From an uncultured Clostridia bacterium (GTDB taxonomy: Bacteria; Bacillota; Clostridia; TANB77; CAG-508): a stretch of 5,349 bases of DNA. This document shows, piece by piece, positions 5,218 to 5,349 of the stretch (the stretch's first letter is position 1; every line of letters begins with the position of its first letter). Where the stretch lies: contig CAOPQH010000061.1 of the NCBI GenBank assembly GCA_948505485.1, positions 1 to 5,349 of the forward strand. Direction: 5' to 3'. Made by a program: the position numbers and the translations under genes. The notes beneath the pieces were generated by a model. That model was not told where the DNA came from, made no database searches, and saw nothing but the letters and a program-made list of their open reading frames with translations.

Positions 5218-5349
5218 TTGAATACTCACTTCAAAAATAATAACTTTTGAAACACTTGATTTTCTAAAATTATATTTTATAAGTATTGATATTACTAAAT
5301 TACAAGAATTTCTTGAAAATTTAATATAGTTTAAATAAGTTTAAGAAAA
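5218..5349. other. Gene-free AT-rich end, probable terminal part of an integrated element
   Basis: I see no convincing coding frame on either strand. Two small dyads stand out: TTCAAAA (5230-5236) with TTTTGAA (5245-5251), and CAAGAA (5303-5308) with TTCTTG (5310-5315) around a single base. CACTTCA (5228...) and CACTTGA (5253...) form a weak direct repeat. Such short repeats next to a crossover core can be recombinase arm sites, but their presence in AT-rich DNA may be chance. The assignment to an element rests on the adjoining tRNA fragment. Confidence 0.4.

Noticed and set aside
5158..5340. A - strand open frame of about 60 codons that runs through the tRNA fragment and ends in TAG.
   Set aside because: It has no convincing start codon or ribosome binding site, and its C-terminal part is just a translation of the tRNA 3' end, a common spurious ORF type.

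Overview
The window is very AT-rich (codons and intergenic DNA are dominated by A and T). Its ribosome binding sites are AAGGAG/GGAGG-like, its sigma-70 promoters are near consensus and its tRNA 3' ends are genome-encoded with CCA. Together with a single-pass HtrA-type protease and an acyltransferase of a type I know from Gram-positive bacteria, this points to a low-GC Firmicute, most likely a clostridial lineage. I cannot name the species from the sequence alone.

Layout. Positions 1-41 are the 3' end of a tRNA gene on the + strand, followed by a strong hairpin terminator (72-108). Everything else recognisable lies on the - strand. Reading from right to left in the direction of transcription, there is a 45-base 3' fragment of tRNA-Arg(ACG) (5173-5217), an acyltransferase-like gene of the NAT_N/GNAT_C type (4213-5064), a possible 51-residue small ORF directly after it (4050-4205), an HtrA-like membrane-anchored serine protease (2861-3973, probably a TTG start), a rho-independent terminator (2683-2714), and a large gene (122-2617) with its own near-consensus promoter. 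That gene encodes an adenosine-deaminase-superfamily protein with a long helical insertion and a C-terminal Rossmann-like domain. No two of the three main genes clearly form an operon: htrA and the deaminase each have their own promoter, and htrA has its own terminator.

Most interesting points. (1) The 831-residue deaminase-like protein keeps the metal-binding residues of adenosine deaminases (HxH, HAGE, GHG, TD). It replaces the second Asp of the TDD motif with Gly, and a fused Rossmann-like C-terminal domain may sense or process a nucleotide. This makes it a candidate nucleotide-signalling or defence enzyme acting alone, with no RdrA-type ATPase in the window. (2) The tRNA-Arg(ACG) fragment keeps the anticodon loop through CCA but has lost the 5' half of the tRNA. 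This is the footprint expected at the far end of an element integrated by a tyrosine recombinase at an anticodon loop. Its orientation predicts that the element, and the intact tRNA-Arg, lie to the right of this window, and that positions 1-5172 are the older chromosome. The last 130 bases hold no gene and would be the element's end.

Both gene starts nearest the intergenic regions were chosen by Shine-Dalgarno position rather than longest reading frame. The deaminase starts 21 bases downstream of the first ATG, and htrA starts at a TTG 18 bases downstream of the first ATG.
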